DNA of 64,000 nucleotides from Sphingomonas vulcanisoli (GTDB taxonomy: Bacteria; Pseudomonadota; Alphaproteobacteria; Sphingomonadales; Sphingomonadaceae). The stretch spans positions 62,001 through 126,000 of the forward strand of contig NZ_JAAOZC010000007.1 of assembly GCF_011761305.1 (NCBI RefSeq). Direction: 5' to 3'. The position numbers and the translations under genes are program-made. Shown here piece after piece: positions 24,362 to 33,762 of this stretch (positions are counted from its first letter, which is position 1; each line of letters opens with the position of its first letter). The notes below the pieces were generated by a model that made no database searches, was not told the origin of the DNA, and saw nothing but the letters and a program-made list of their open reading frames with translations.

Positions 24362-27088
24362 ATGGTAGCGAGCGCACTGCTTCCCGCGCTGCATGCTACC
24401 CACGCGGGCATCTGGCTCGCCCACGCCGATGGCACCACCGCCCAGATCGGGCGCGGGGCGGCGCTCAGCCAGCTTTCGGCGACGCCGACGATCATCCTCA
24501 ACGCGCCACTGGTCGCCGCGCGGCTGGGGATGCCGGAGCTTTCGGGGCTCGATCTGCTGGAATTGTTCGCCTTCGCGCATCCGGCGCGGTTTGCGGTGCC
24601 GACGCCCGGCGGCCTCGCCCGCGCACTGGAGCTGATGCCGCCCGACGAGGAGAGCGCGGCGGCGGCTTTCCTGCAGCAAGCGGCGGGCGCCATGCTCGCC
24701 ACGCTCGGCGATGCGGACTGGCCCGAACGCGGCGGCGCGTGGACCTCCGCGCAATCGCTCAGTCGGATGCGCTGGCCCTGGGCGGCTCTCGTCGGTCCGC
24801 GCATCGCCCGGCCGAGTGAGGCCGAAGCCTGGCTTTTTTCCAAACTGCCGCAATGGGAAGAGGCACCGCAGCGCCCGCAGCCGCTGCCGATTCGCCTCGA
24901 TTCGGAGGAGGCCGTCGCCGCACTGGAGCGGCTGACCGGCCCCGGCGCCGAAGTGCGGGCAGGCCAGCGGGACTATGCCGCCGCCGCATCGCGCGTCTTC
25001 GATCCGCGCATGGCACAAGGCCAGCCGCATATGCTGCTCGCCGAGGCGGGAACGGGCATCGGCAAGACGCTCGGCTATCTCGCGCCCGCCGCGCTGTGGG
25101 CGGATCGGGCGCAGGGGCCGGTGTGGATTTCGACCTACACCAAGGCGCTGCAGCGCCAGCTCTCGGCCGAGACCGCACGGCTCTTCCCCGATCCTGCCGA
25201 GCGGCGCGCAAAGGTTGTGATCCGCAAGGGGCGGGAGAATTATCTCTGCCTGCTCAATCTGGAGGATGCGCTGCAAGGTGGCTTCCAGGGACGCGCCGCC
25301 ATCCTCGCGCAATTGGTCGCGCGCTGGGCCGCCTACAGCCGCGATGGCGATATGGTCGGCGGCGATCTGCCCGGCTGGTTGCCCTCTCTGTTCCGCCGCG
25401 CGGGCGCGACGGCGCTTACCGATCGGCGCGGAGAGTGCATCCATGCCGGTTGCCCCCACTATCGCCGCTGCTTCATCGAACGATCGGCCAAGGCCTCGGA
25501 GCAGGCCGATCTGGTGATCGCCAACCATGCGCTGGTTATGACAGCCGCCGCGCGCCGTGCCGAGGCGGGCGAATCGCTCGATCGGCTGATCTTCGACGAG
25601 GGCCATCACGTCTTCGATGCCGCCGATTCGACCTTCGCCGCGATCCTGAGCGGGCAGGAGGCGATCGAGCTGCGCCGCTGGATCATCGGCCCCGAGAGCA
25701 AGGCGCGCGGGCGACGACGGGGGCTGGCCGCGCGGCTGCTCGATGTCGCTTCCTATGACGAGGAAGGCGCGCGCGCGATCGAGCAGGCGCGGGAGGCGGC
25801 GACGCTCTTGCCGAGCGATGGCTGGCTAGGGCGGTTAGCGGAGGAGATGCCGCTCGGTCCCATCGAGAAGCTGCTCGCGCAGGTTCGCACCGCCGTCTAT
25901 GCGCGCGCCAATGCGGCGGACGCGGGCTATGGCCTCGAGACGCACGCTTCGGAGCTCGAGGCACCGCTGGTCGAGGCGGCGGCTGTTGCCGCCGAGGCGC
26001 TCGAATCGCTGATGCGCCCGCTCGCGCGCCTGCGGCAGCGGCTGCAGGCGGTGCTGGAGGATGCGCCGGATTGGCTCGATGCCGCCGCCCGCGCGCGGGT
26101 CGATGGCGCGATCTACGGTATCGCGCATCGCACCCAGATCCTCGGCGCCTGGGTGTCGCTGCTTACCCGGCTCGGCGGGCCGACCGATCCCGATTTCGTC
26201 GATTGGTTGGCGGTCGATCGCGTCGAGGGGCGGGAGTATGACATCGGCCTCCATCGCCGCTGGCTCGATCCCACCCGGCCGCTCGCCGAGGTCGTGCTCA
26301 AGCCCGCCCACGGCCTGATCGTCACCTCGGCGACGCTGACGAGCAGCGGCGACTGGCCCGTTGCCGAGGCGCGGAGCGGCGCGATCCATCTCGATCGCGA
26401 TGCGATGCGCTTTTCGGTGCCGAGCCCGTTCGATTATGCTGCGCAATCGGAGGTGCTGATCGTCACCGATATCAAGCGTGGCGATCTGCCCGCGCTTGCG
26501 GGGGCGTATGCGCGGCTGATCGAGGCGTCCGACGGCGGGGCGCTTGGCCTGTTCACCGCGATCCAGCGCCTGCGGGCGGTCCACGCCCGCATCGCCGATC
26601 GCCTCGCACGCGCCGGGCTGCCGCTCTACGCGCAGCACGTTGATCCGATCGATACCGGCACGCTCGTCGATATCTTCCGCGATGAGCCGCGTGCCTCGCT
26701 GCTCGGCACCGATGCCCTGCGCGACGGGGTCGATGTTCCCGGCGATTCGCTGCGACTGGTGGTGCTGGAGGGCGTGCCCTGGCCGCGCCCGACCGTGCTG
26801 CATGCCGCCCGGCGCGCAGCGGGTGGCGGCTCCGCTTATGATGAAAGGCTGGTCAAAGCGCGGCTCGCGCAGGGCTTCGGGCGGCTGATCCGGCGCGCGG
26901 GGGATCGTGGACTGTTCGTACTGCTGTCGGCCGCGACGCCTTCGCGCCTGCTCGATGCCTTTCCGCCCGGCGTGCCGATTTCCCGACTTTCGCTCGAAGA
27001 AGCGGTCGTCCGCGTGCAACAACGGCTTTCGCACGGGGCTGCTTTCGGGCAGAAGGCCGCGACCGAGGCGCTGACGGGACGGGTATGA
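24362..27088 (+). CDS. ATP-dependent DNA helicase, DinG/XPD type with FeS cysteines
   Basis: A 908-residue superfamily 2 helicase. Walker A is LAEAGTGIGKTLGYLAP (about residue 230) and the DEAH box is IFDEGHHVFDA. Between them are four cysteines, YLCLLN then ECIHAGCPHYRRC, placed as in the iron-sulphur domain of DinG and XPD. C-terminal motifs V-VI are LLGTDALRDGVDVPGDSL and AQGFGRLIRRAGDRG. The first 200 residues form an extension not seen in short DinG proteins. The start at 24362 avoids translating the family C repeat. Likely role: unwinding structured DNA in repair. The stop overlaps the next gene by 4 nt. Confidence 0.88.
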   Translation: MVASALLPALHATHAGIWLAHADGTTAQIGRGAALSQLSATPTIILNAPLVAARLGMPELSGLDLLELFAFAHPARFAVPTPGGLARALELMPPDEESAAAAFLQQAAGAMLATLGDADWPERGGAWTSAQSLSRMRWPWAALVGPRIARPSEAEAWLFSKLPQWEEAPQRPQPLPIRLDSEEAVAALERLTGPGAEVRAGQRDYAAAASRVFDPRMAQGQPHMLLAEAGTGIGKTLGYLAPAALWADRAQGPVWISTYTKALQRQLSAETARLFPDPAERRAKVVIRKGRENYLCLLNLEDALQGGFQGRAAILAQLVARWAAYSRDGDMVGGDLPGWLPSLFRRAGATALTDRRGECIHAGCPHYRRCFIERSAKASEQADLVIANHALVMTAAARRAEAGESLDRLIFDEGHHVFDAADSTFAAILSGQEAIELRRWIIGPESKARGRRRGLAARLLDVASYDEEGARAIEQAREAATLLPSDGWLGRLAEEMPLGPIEKLLAQVRTAVYARANAADAGYGLETHASELEAPLVEAAAVAAEALESLMRPLARLRQRLQAVLEDAPDWLDAAARARVDGAIYGIAHRTQILGAWVSLLTRLGGPTDPDFVDWLAVDRVEGREYDIGLHRRWLDPTRPLAEVVLKPAHGLIVTSATLTSSGDWPVAEARSGAIHLDRDAMRFSVPSPFDYAAQSEVLIVTDIKRGDLPALAGAYARLIEASDGGALGLFTAIQRLRAVHARIADRLARAGLPLYAQHVDPIDTGTLVDIFRDEPRASLLGTDALRDGVDVPGDSLRLVVLEGVPWPRPTVLHAARRAAGGGSAYDERLVKARLAQGFGRLIRRAGDRGLFVLLSAATPSRLLDAFPPGVPISRLSLEEAVVRVQQRLSHGAAFGQKAATEALTGRV

Positions 27089-27624
27089 AACGGCTGACCT
27101 TGCTGCGCCATGCCAAATCGGGTGACGACGGCATGGCCAAGCGCGATTTCGATCGGCCGCTCAACGCCAAGGGGCGCAAGGTGGCGCGCGCGATCGGCCG
27201 CTACCTGCGCGACGAGGGCGCACACTTTGACCGCATCCTCGCCTCGCCCGCGCTGCGCGTTGCCGAAACGCTGGAAGAGGTTTCGGCAGGCTATGGCCCG
27301 GGGATCGATCCGGCCTGGGAGCGGCGCATCTATCTCGGCACCGCGGATGAGTTGCTGGACGTGTTGCACGAGGTGCCGGACGAGGCCGACGATGTGCTGC
27401 TCGTCGGGCACAATCCAGGCTTGGAGGAGCTGGTCCTGATGCTCGTACCCGAGGGCGAGCAGAGCGAGCGGCGCACCGTGCAGGAGAAATATCCCACGGC
27501 CAGCGTCGCTGAAATCGATCTCGATACCTCAAGCTGGGCGCGCCTGACCCCTGGCAGCGGGCGCCTCAAGCGCTTTACCCGCCCCCGCGATCTCGATCCC
27601 GCGTTCGGCCCCGATCAGCCTTGA
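27085..27624 (+). CDS. SixA-type histidine phosphatase
   Basis: A 179-residue protein of the histidine phosphatase superfamily. The catalytic RHG-type motif is at the N-terminus (LLRHAKSGDDGMAKRDFDRP), followed by PLNAKGRKVARAIG and the second His in VLLVGHNPGLEELVL. The short length and pattern fit the SixA/phosphohistidine phosphatase group. The substrate is unknown. It overlaps the helicase stop (ATGA), and the following GNAT gene overlaps its own stop (TTGA). Confidence 0.85.
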   Translation: MKRLTLLRHAKSGDDGMAKRDFDRPLNAKGRKVARAIGRYLRDEGAHFDRILASPALRVAETLEEVSAGYGPGIDPAWERRIYLGTADELLDVLHEVPDEADDVLLVGHNPGLEELVLMLVPEGEQSERRTVQEKYPTASVAEIDLDTSSWARLTPGSGRLKRFTRPRDLDPAFGPDQP

Positions 27625-28145
27625 CCGCCGAGCCGACGCTGCGGCGGGCAGTGGCGGCGGATGCGGAGAAGCTGGCGCTGCTCGGCCCCGCGACCTTCCT
27701 CACCGCCTTCGCTGAGGATCATCCGGGCGACGCCATTCTCGCGCATGTCCGCGCCTATCATTCCCCGGCCTATTACCATGCTGCGCTGGCCGATCCGACG
27801 ATGGCGCTTTGGCTGGTCGAAACGGCGCTGGGCGCGCCGATCGGCTATGCGATGCTCGGCCGTCCGACGATCGATTTTCCGGCCGCCGAGCGGGATCGTG
27901 AGCTCAAGCGGCTGTACATGCTCAGCGGCTGGCAGAGCGGCGGCTGGGGCGCGCGGATGCTGGCGGCGGTCGAAGCGGAGGCGCGCGCGTCGGGCGGCGA
28001 TCGGCTGCTGCTCTGCGTCTATCGGCAGAACATCAAGGCCCAGGTCTTCTACGCGCGACAGGGCTTCGTCGATACTGGCGCGGTTCAGCGCTTCATGGTC
28101 GGTGACGCGCCGTTCGAGGATCATATCTACGCCAAGGCGTTGTGA
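27621..28145 (+). CDS. GNAT-family N-acetyltransferase
   Basis: A 174-residue acetyltransferase of unknown substrate. The acetyl-CoA binding region is LKRLYMLSGWQSGGWGARML around residue 100, followed by the LLLCVYRQNIKAQVFYARQG helix-strand and a terminal FEDHIYAKAL typical of GNAT proteins. The probable start is TTG at 27621, overlapping the upstream stop, because no ATG lies near. It ends convergently 6 bp from the MerR gene. Confidence 0.85.
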   Translation: MTAEPTLRRAVAADAEKLALLGPATFLTAFAEDHPGDAILAHVRAYHSPAYYHAALADPTMALWLVETALGAPIGYAMLGRPTIDFPAAERDRELKRLYMLSGWQSGGWGARMLAAVEAEARASGGDRLLLCVYRQNIKAQVFYARQGFVDTGAVQRFMVGDAPFEDHIYAKAL

Positions 28146-28151
28146 CCGATT

Positions 28152-28508
28152 TCAGAGCGTCAGCCGAGCATCCTCGATCAGCGCCAGTGCGAGGCCGTCA
28201 CGGATCGCTTTGAGTGCGCCGTGCTTATCCTCAGGCTCCGGCGCAGGCATCGCCTTGCGGTGGTCCTCGGCGAGCAGTTTCTGCACGCCGCGCACCGTAT
28301 AACCGTGCTTACCCAGCAGCTCATGGATGCGCTTCACCAAAGCGACATCGGCGGGCCGATAATAGCGGCGGTTGCCCGCGCGTTGCAGCGGCTTCAGTTG
28401 CGGAAAGCGCGTTTCCCAATAGCGCAGGATATGCTGAGGCAGGCCGAGTTCGCCCGCCACTTCACTGATCGTCCGAAAGGCGCCCTCGGCTTTTTCGGAG
28501 GGCGCCAT
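28152..28508 (-). CDS. MerR-family transcriptional regulator
   Basis: A 118-residue protein with a MerR winged-helix domain at the N-terminus ([50 protein letters not shown]). It has no obvious metal-binding cysteines. A MerR-type gene directly after ihfA is a conserved arrangement in Alphaproteobacteria, so its ligand is not predicted by context. It follows ihfA by 8 bp on the same strand. Confidence 0.9.
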   Translation of the reverse strand: MAPSEKAEGAFRTISEVAGELGLPQHILRYWETRFPQLKPLQRAGNRRYYRPADVALVKRIHELLGKHGYTVRGVQKLLAEDHRKAMPAPEPEDKHGALKAIRDGLALALIEDARLTL

Positions 28509-28516
28509 CCTCCGGG

Positions 28517-28816
28517 TCAGCCGGCCTGGACGATACGGTCGCGCAACGATTGGCTCGCGCGGAAGGTGAGCACGCGGCGCGGCGCGATCGGCACTTCCTG
28601 GCCGGTCTTTGGATTGCGGCCGACACGCTGCGCCTTGTCGCGCAGCACGAACGTGCCGAAGCCCGAGATCTTCACATTCTCACCGATGGACATGGCGTGG
28701 CACATATGTGCCAGCGTGCGCTCGATAATATCGGCGCATGCGGCGCGCGAAAGGCCGATCTCGCTGTGCAACAGTTCCGCCAGATCGGCGCGGGTCAGTG
28801 TTCCCGATTCGGTCAT
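28517..28816 (-). CDS. ihfA: Integration host factor subunit alpha
   Basis: A DNA-bending HU-family subunit of 99 residues from ATG 28816 ([20 protein letters not shown]). The beta-arm region [40 protein letters not shown] is the IHF/HU signature, and the PIAPRRV part points to the alpha subunit. IHF commonly bends DNA for sigma-54 promoters, which the flagellar cluster here uses. Upstream in-frame codons lack support. Confidence 0.93.
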   Translation of the reverse strand: MTESGTLTRADLAELLHSEIGLSRAACADIIERTLAHMCHAMSIGENVKISGFGTFVLRDKAQRVGRNPKTGQEVPIAPRRVLTFRASQSLRDRIVQAG

Positions 28817-28871
28817 TTCGCCCCCATTGAGTGGAATTTTGTAACCCAAGCGAGCCGTGCCCGCCAAGTGT

Positions 28872-29843
28872 TTAGAAACGGGCGACTGCCGCGCCCCAGG
28901 TGAAGCCTCCGCCCATTGCTTCGAACACGATCAGATCGCCGCGCTTGATGCGCCCGTCGCGCACTGCGGAGTCGAAGGCAAGGGGGACGGAGGCCGCAGA
29001 CGTATTGGCATGTTCGTCCACCGTGACGATCACCTTCTCGGGCGCGAGGCCGAGCTTGCGCGCGGTGGCGTCAAGGATGCGGCGGTTGGCCTGATGAGGC
29101 ACCACCCAATCGATCGCGCTGGTCTCCAGCCCGGCCTTGGCAACGGCCTCGCTGAGCACGGCGGCGAGATTGGTGACGGCATGGCGGAACACTTCCTGGC
29201 CCTTCATGCGCAGCTTGCCGACCGTGCCCGTGGTCGAGGGGCCGCCATCGACATAGAGCAGTTGGTTGTGCCGCCCATCGGCATGCAGCGCCACCGAGAG
29301 GATGCCGCGTTCGCTGGCCTCCTCCGCGCCCAGCACGACCGCGCCCGCACCGTCGCCGAACAGCACACAGGTAGCGCGGTCTTCCCAGTCGAGGATGCGG
29401 CTGAAGGTTTCGGAGCCGATCACCAGCGCCTTGTCCGCCGTGCCGCCGCGGATCATGCTGTCGGCGACCGACAGCGCATAAAGGAATCCCGAGCAGACCG
29501 CCGCGACGTCAAAGGCGACGCAATCGGTGATGCCGAGCATATCCTGCACCTTGGTGGCGGATGCGGGGAAGGTCTGATCGGGCGTGGCGGTGGCGAGGAT
29601 GATGAGGCCGATCTCATGCGCTTCTATTCCCGCGGCCTCCAGCGCGCCGCGGGCCGCGTCAGCGCCCAGCGTCGCGGTGGTTTCGCCCTCTCCCGCGATG
29701 TGGCGGGCACGGATGCCGGTGCGCTCGACGATCCATTCGTCTGAGGTGTCGACGGTCTCGGCGAGCTCGGCATTCGTCACGCGGCGCTTCGGCAACGCCG
29801 ATCCGGTGCCGAGAATGATCGCCCGCCGCGAAGGGCCGCTCAC
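28872..29843 (-). CDS. fabH: 3-oxoacyl-ACP synthase III
   Basis: Starts fatty-acid synthesis by condensing acetyl-CoA with malonyl-ACP. The 323-residue enzyme has the catalytic Cys in [20 protein letters not shown], His in [20 protein letters not shown], and Asn in [18 protein letters not shown]. Its start overlaps the plsX stop by 4 nt, the usual plsX-fabH coupling, and ihfA follows. Confidence 0.96.
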   Translation of the reverse strand: MSGPSRRAIILGTGSALPKRRVTNAELAETVDTSDEWIVERTGIRARHIAGEGETTATLGADAARGALEAAGIEAHEIGLIILATATPDQTFPASATKVQDMLGITDCVAFDVAAVCSGFLYALSVADSMIRGGTADKALVIGSETFSRILDWEDRATCVLFGDGAGAVVLGAEEASERGILSVALHADGRHNQLLYVDGGPSTTGTVGKLRMKGQEVFRHAVTNLAAVLSEAVAKAGLETSAIDWVVPHQANRRILDATARKLGLAPEKVIVTVDEHANTSAASVPLAFDSAVRDGRIKRGDLIVFEAMGGGFTWGAAVARF

Positions 29844-30883
29844 GCTGCGCCTTTGACCGGCGCGGTCGAGACCTTGGCGAGATCCTCGACGATCCGCGCG
29901 ATGACATTCTCCCGCGCCAGTTTCGCCGCCACCTCGATCGCATTGGCTATGCCGACGGCATTGGCGCCGCCGTGGCTCTTCACGACGATGCCGTTGAGGC
30001 CCAGAAAGACCGCGCCGTTATGATTGTTGGGATCGAGCTGGACGCGCAGCAGGTGCAGAGCCGGCTTGGAAAGCAGGAAGCCCGCCTTGGAGCGGAAGGA
30101 GCTGGTGAAGGCGCGGCGGAGCAGATCGGTGACGAAGCGCGCCGTTCCCTCCATGGTCTTCAAGGCGATATTGCCGGAGAAGCCGTCCGAAACGACTACG
30201 TCCGCCTCGCCCCGGCCGAGACGATCGCTCTCGATATAGCCGTCGAAAGTGAGGGGAAGATGAGGCGCAGCGCGTAGCATGCCCGCCGCCTCGCGCAGCT
30301 CGCCGGTGCCCTTGAGCTCTTCGGTGCCGATGTTGAGCAGACGCACCGTGGGCCGCGCGATGCCGTTCTGGATGCGCGCATAGGCCGCGCCCATCACCGC
30401 GAACTGGACGAGATTCTGGGCATCGCACTCGGTATTGGCGCCGAGATCGAGCATGACGAGATCATGCTTGCCGAGCGTCGGCAGCAAGGTCGCCAGCGCG
30501 GGGCGATCGATGCCGGGGATGGTACGCAGCGCGAGCTTGGACATCGCCATCAGCGCGCCGGTGTTGCCCGCCGACACGGCGGCATCGGCGCCGCCGTCCT
30601 TCACCGCCTGAATCGCGAGCCCCATCGATGTGGTGCGCGCGCGTCGGATCGCCTGGCTGGGCTTGTCCTCACCGCTGATTGTGTCGGGCGCGTGCGCGAT
30701 GGCGACAAGGCCGCCGGCGAGCGCGGGGTATTTGGCGACTTCGGCCGCGACGGCGGCTTCGTCCCCGAACAAGGTGAAGGCGAGGTCGGGATGCTGACCA
30801 ATCGCATGCGCGACTCCGGCAACCGGCGCGGCCGGCCCGTTGTCACCACCCATGGTATCAATCGCGAGACGCGGCCCGCTCAT
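29840..30883 (-). CDS. plsX: Phosphate acyltransferase PlsX
   Basis: Makes acyl-phosphate from acyl-ACP for phospholipid synthesis. From ATG 30883 the protein has 347 residues, beginning [20 protein letters not shown], with [40 protein letters not shown] and [20 protein letters not shown], all family hallmarks. rpmF lies 31 bp upstream on the same strand. The order rpmF-plsX-fabH-ihfA-merR is standard. Confidence 0.96.
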   Translation of the reverse strand: MSGPRLAIDTMGGDNGPAAPVAGVAHAIGQHPDLAFTLFGDEAAVAAEVAKYPALAGGLVAIAHAPDTISGEDKPSQAIRRARTTSMGLAIQAVKDGGADAAVSAGNTGALMAMSKLALRTIPGIDRPALATLLPTLGKHDLVMLDLGANTECDAQNLVQFAVMGAAYARIQNGIARPTVRLLNIGTEELKGTGELREAAGMLRAAPHLPLTFDGYIESDRLGRGEADVVVSDGFSGNIALKTMEGTARFVTDLLRRAFTSSFRSKAGFLLSKPALHLLRVQLDPNNHNGAVFLGLNGIVVKSHGGANAVGIANAIEVAAKLARENVIARIVEDLAKVSTAPVKGAA

Positions 30884-30914
30884 CGACCCTGCGCCCCAAC
30901 CGACACTGCTATCC

Positions 30915-31094
30915 TCAGGCCTCGACCGGAAGGATCTCACGTCCGTTGTAATGACCACAATGACCGCAGAGATTGTGCGGGCGCTTCAGCTCGCCGCAGT
31001 TCGGGCATTCCTGAAACGCCGCGACTTCAAGCGCATGGTGGCTGCGGCGCATGTTCCGCCGGGAAGGCGAGGTTTTTCTTTTAGGGACTGCCAT
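30915..31094 (-). CDS. rpmF: 50S ribosomal protein L32
   Basis: A 59-residue protein read from ATG 31094: [20 protein letters not shown], then a four-cysteine zinc ribbon ([20 protein letters not shown]). This is the canonical L32 start and the C+ form of the zinc site. It lies directly upstream of plsX as in most bacteria. The 200-bp gap above it holds no convincing gene and is AT-richer just before the ATG, so it probably carries the operon promoter. Confidence 0.96.
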   Translation of the reverse strand: MAVPKRKTSPSRRNMRRSHHALEVAAFQECPNCGELKRPHNLCGHCGHYNGREILPVEA

Positions 31095-31294
31095 CTCGGC
31101 ACCTGTTCCAATATTAACAAAAAAATGCGCGACGGACCCAAGGGATCGCTGCCGGCACCGAGTCTCACCAGAGCGAGGAGGGCTGGAAGCGCGCCGACGG
31201 GAGCGTCGCGGACCGGCCCCTCATACAGATTCTGGCCCGCGTTGCAAGCCAAACCGCCCCATGGCAGGTGGGTCCGCTCCGGGGAGGAAGTGCT

Positions 31295-31702
31295 ATGTTG
31301 CCGATCACGCTCACGATGGCTGCCGCCGCCGCCATCATCAATATCTGGCTGGCATCACGCTGCGTACAGGTGCGGATGGGCGCCAAGATCATGACCGGGG
31401 ATGCCGGCCACCCGCTGATGCTCTGCCGGATGCGCGCCCAGGCCAATTTCGCCGAGAATGCGCCCTTCGTGCTGATCCTGCTCGGCCTCCTCGAATATGC
31501 CAAGGGGCCGCAGGGCTGGCTGTGGGCGGTGGGCATCGCCTTCATCGTGGCGCGCGTGCTGCACCCGATCGGCATGGATCAATCGCTGGGCGGCGAACCC
31601 CGCCATGTGCCCTTAAGGGCGATCGGCATCATGGTGACCTGGGCCGTGCAGCTTATCCTGGCGGCGGCGGCGATCTGGATCGTCTACACCGGGCATCGCT
31701 GA
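31295..31702 (+). CDS. MAPEG-family membrane protein
   Basis: A 135-residue protein with four hydrophobic helices, starting at ATG 31295 behind GGGGAGGAA. MLCRMRAQANFAENAPFVLI is the recognisable MAPEG motif (R-x-x-N-x-x-E). Family members include glutathione-dependent membrane enzymes, but this bacterial branch is uncharacterised. The next gene starts 20 bp later and looks foreign in composition. Confidence 0.85.
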   Translation: MLPITLTMAAAAAIINIWLASRCVQVRMGAKIMTGDAGHPLMLCRMRAQANFAENAPFVLILLGLLEYAKGPQGWLWAVGIAFIVARVLHPIGMDQSLGGEPRHVPLRAIGIMVTWAVQLILAAAAIWIVYTGHR

Positions 31703-31721
31703 CATTAGGAGATGTTGACTG

Positions 31722-32444
31722 ATGGATGCGGCGGCTAAACTAATTACAGCGGTCGCAGCGCTTATCGGCGCGATTGCTTGGCCTGCCGCCTTTGCGGCGA
31801 TCGTGATCGCTTTTCGGCGCGATTTGAGTTCCGCCGTGACGCGCTTGCCGTCGCTCGTCGATCGAGTGCGCAAGGTATCATTTCCCGGCGTCGGTGTGGA
31901 ACTCGATAGTTTGGCGGATAAAGCCTCCGAGACTGGCGAGATAACGATCGACCAAGCTCGAACGGCTGGCAGGCTCGAGGCGGCTTCGAAGGAGTTTGGA
32001 GCAGAAGATCTGTTTCGTGAACTCGATAAGCTCTGCTTGGAATACGACTCGATCCGAAGGACAATGTCTTCGGGAAGTACTCGAACACGAGAGATGACAC
32101 GCATCATAGTAAAAATGCGTGCGCTGGGGCCATCAACGTCTAGCAGAATCGAAACTTATAAGGGCTCTGGTTCTGCCGGCAGTCGGCTGGCTGCCATAGC
32201 TATGATGCAAATGGAGCCGATAAAGGCAGATATCGATTGGCTGCAGGACCGATTTAGAACGGAGGCTCCATTCTTATTTTATCATGCCGCATTGGCTTTA
32301 ACTAACGCGGCCGGCAGTCGAAGTGGCGCGTCTAAAGTAGAAGTGATTGAGGCGGGGAAAAAGGCTCTCGCAACCATTCGATCTTTTGATGGCCCCGCAG
32401 ATCAAGGGACGCTTGATGTACTAAAGGCTCTTGTAGGTCGATAG
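31722..32444 (+). CDS. AT-richer hypothetical protein with an N-terminal membrane helix
   Basis: 240 residues. One hydrophobic helix lies at residues about 5-30 (LITAVAALIGAIAWPAAFAA), followed by a helical soluble region containing a Ser/Thr/Arg-rich segment near 115-125. I do not recognise a family. Codon use differs from its neighbours: many A/T third positions (ATA, TTA, AGA), unlike the strongly GC-ending flanks. This suggests recent transfer. It abuts the next gene convergently with no gap. One-TM plus helical cytoplasmic layout is seen in some anti-phage and stress proteins, but nothing specific supports that here. Confidence 0.7.
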   Translation: MDAAAKLITAVAALIGAIAWPAAFAAIVIAFRRDLSSAVTRLPSLVDRVRKVSFPGVGVELDSLADKASETGEITIDQARTAGRLEAASKEFGAEDLFRELDKLCLEYDSIRRTMSSGSTRTREMTRIIVKMRALGPSTSSRIETYKGSGSAGSRLAAIAMMQMEPIKADIDWLQDRFRTEAPFLFYHAALALTNAAGSRSGASKVEVIEAGKKALATIRSFDGPADQGTLDVLKALVGR

Positions 32445-33110
32445 TTAAATACCCGCCAGCACCCGATCGCCCACAAAGGGGTTGCTCTGCCGTTCGTGGG
32501 CGAAGGTGGACATGGCGCCGTGGCCGCAGATGAAGGCGGTGTCACCGCCGAGCGGCCAGAGCTTCCCCGTGATCGCGGCGATCAGATCGGCGTGATTGCC
32601 GCGCGGGAAATCTGTGCGGCCGATCGATCCCTGGAACAGCACATCGCCGACGATCGCCAGCTTCGAGGGCGCGTGGTGGAAGACGACATGGCCCGGCGTG
32701 TGGCCGGGGCAATGGTAGACGTCCAGCACCAGTTCGCCGACCGTCACCTGATCGCCATCCTGCAGCCAGCGGTCGGGCTCGAAAGGCTTGCCCTCGATGC
32801 CATAGCTGCGGCCATCATCGCCCAGCCGCGCGATCCAGAAGCGATCCTCTTCGTGCGGCCCCTCGATCGGTACGCCGAGCTCCGCGGCGAGGATGCCGGT
32901 GCCGCCGCAATGATCGATGTGGCCGTGCGTCACGAGCAGTTTCTCGATCGTGACGCCTGCCTTCGCCGCCGCCGCCTTCAGCCGATCGAGATCGCCCCCG
33001 GCATCGATGAACGCGCCCCGCGTCGTCTTGGTGCACCAGATCAGGCTGCAATTCTGCTGCAGCGGCGTGACGGGCACGATGGCGGCGCGAAGCGGGGGTT
33101 GCTGGTTCAT
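32445..33110 (-). CDS. Metallo-beta-lactamase fold hydrolase (glyoxalase II-like)
   Basis: A 221-residue hydrolase from ATG 33110. The metal-binding motif is VTHGHIDHCGGTGILAAELG, with further ligands in DVYHCPGHTPGHVVF and GDVLFQGSIGRTDFPRGNH. This is the pattern of the small glyoxalase II-like/YcbL subgroup acting on thioesters. The substrate is not established. Upstream in-frame codons are not supported. It ends flush with the AT-rich gene on the other strand. Confidence 0.9.
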   Translation of the reverse strand: MNQQPPLRAAIVPVTPLQQNCSLIWCTKTTRGAFIDAGGDLDRLKAAAAKAGVTIEKLLVTHGHIDHCGGTGILAAELGVPIEGPHEEDRFWIARLGDDGRSYGIEGKPFEPDRWLQDGDQVTVGELVLDVYHCPGHTPGHVVFHHAPSKLAIVGDVLFQGSIGRTDFPRGNHADLIAAITGKLWPLGGDTAFICGHGAMSTFAHERQSNPFVGDRVLAGI

Positions 33111-33234
33111 GCCTGCCGAAATGGCGTGGCGACGAGGCAAGGGCAAGCGCGGGAGTGCAGCTTGATCCATATCAGGACGAACTATTTGGAAAGTCAGGCG
33201 TTCTGCTGCCGACCAACTAAACAGGAGGATCGTC

Positions 33235-33726
33235 ATGAATTTGCGCTCTGGAATTACGGCCGCGCTTGCTGCGTCGGTGGCTTTCGCGGGCGTCGCCGCC
33301 GCGATGCCGACTTCGGAATATCTGATGAAAGCCGGTGCCGGCGATCTCTATGAGAAGAAGGCCAGTGCGCTGGTGCTTTCGTCCAGCAAGGATGCGGGTA
33401 TCAAGAAGTTTGCCAATATGATGATCACCGATCACACCAAGAGCACGACGATGGTGAAGTCGGCCGCGATGAAATCGGGCCTGCACCCGAAGCCGCCGAT
33501 GCTCTCGCCCGATCAGAAGAAGATGATCGCCGATCTCACCGCCGCCAAGGGCAAGGACCGCGATGCACTCTATGTGAGCCAGCAGAAGACCGCGCACCAG
33601 ATGGCGCTGGAAACCCATCAGGATTATGCTTCGACCGGCGACAAGCCCGCGCTGAAGGAAACCGCCGCCAAGATCGTGCCGGTGGTGCAGGAGCATATCT
33701 CGATGCTCAATTCGATGCCGATGTAA
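33235..33726 (+). CDS. DUF4142 secreted protein
   Basis: 163 residues with a signal peptide (GITAALAASVAFAGVAAA). The rest is a helical DUF4142 domain: YLMKAGAGDLYEKKASALVL, KKFANMMITDHTKSTTMVK and a terminal VPVVQEHISML. The family has a ferritin-like helical bundle and unknown function. The start has a perfect AGGAGG site. Divergent from the hydrolase with a 124-bp gap that should hold both promoters. Confidence 0.88.
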   Translation: MNLRSGITAALAASVAFAGVAAAMPTSEYLMKAGAGDLYEKKASALVLSSSKDAGIKKFANMMITDHTKSTTMVKSAAMKSGLHPKPPMLSPDQKKMIADLTAAKGKDRDALYVSQQKTAHQMALETHQDYASTGDKPALKETAAKIVPVVQEHISMLNSMPM

Positions 33727-33762
33727 GCCAGGCTATGATTGCCTGAACGGGAGGACCGCTGC

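Noticed and set aside
30986-31252. Minus-strand open frame covering rpmF and its upstream gap
   Set aside because: It overlaps L32 in another frame and shows no ribosome site or recognisable domain; the L32 frame is certain.
32496-33353. Long plus-strand frame across the metallo-hydrolase and DUF4142 start
   Set aside because: It is antisense to the hydrolase and has the skewed composition of a shadow frame.
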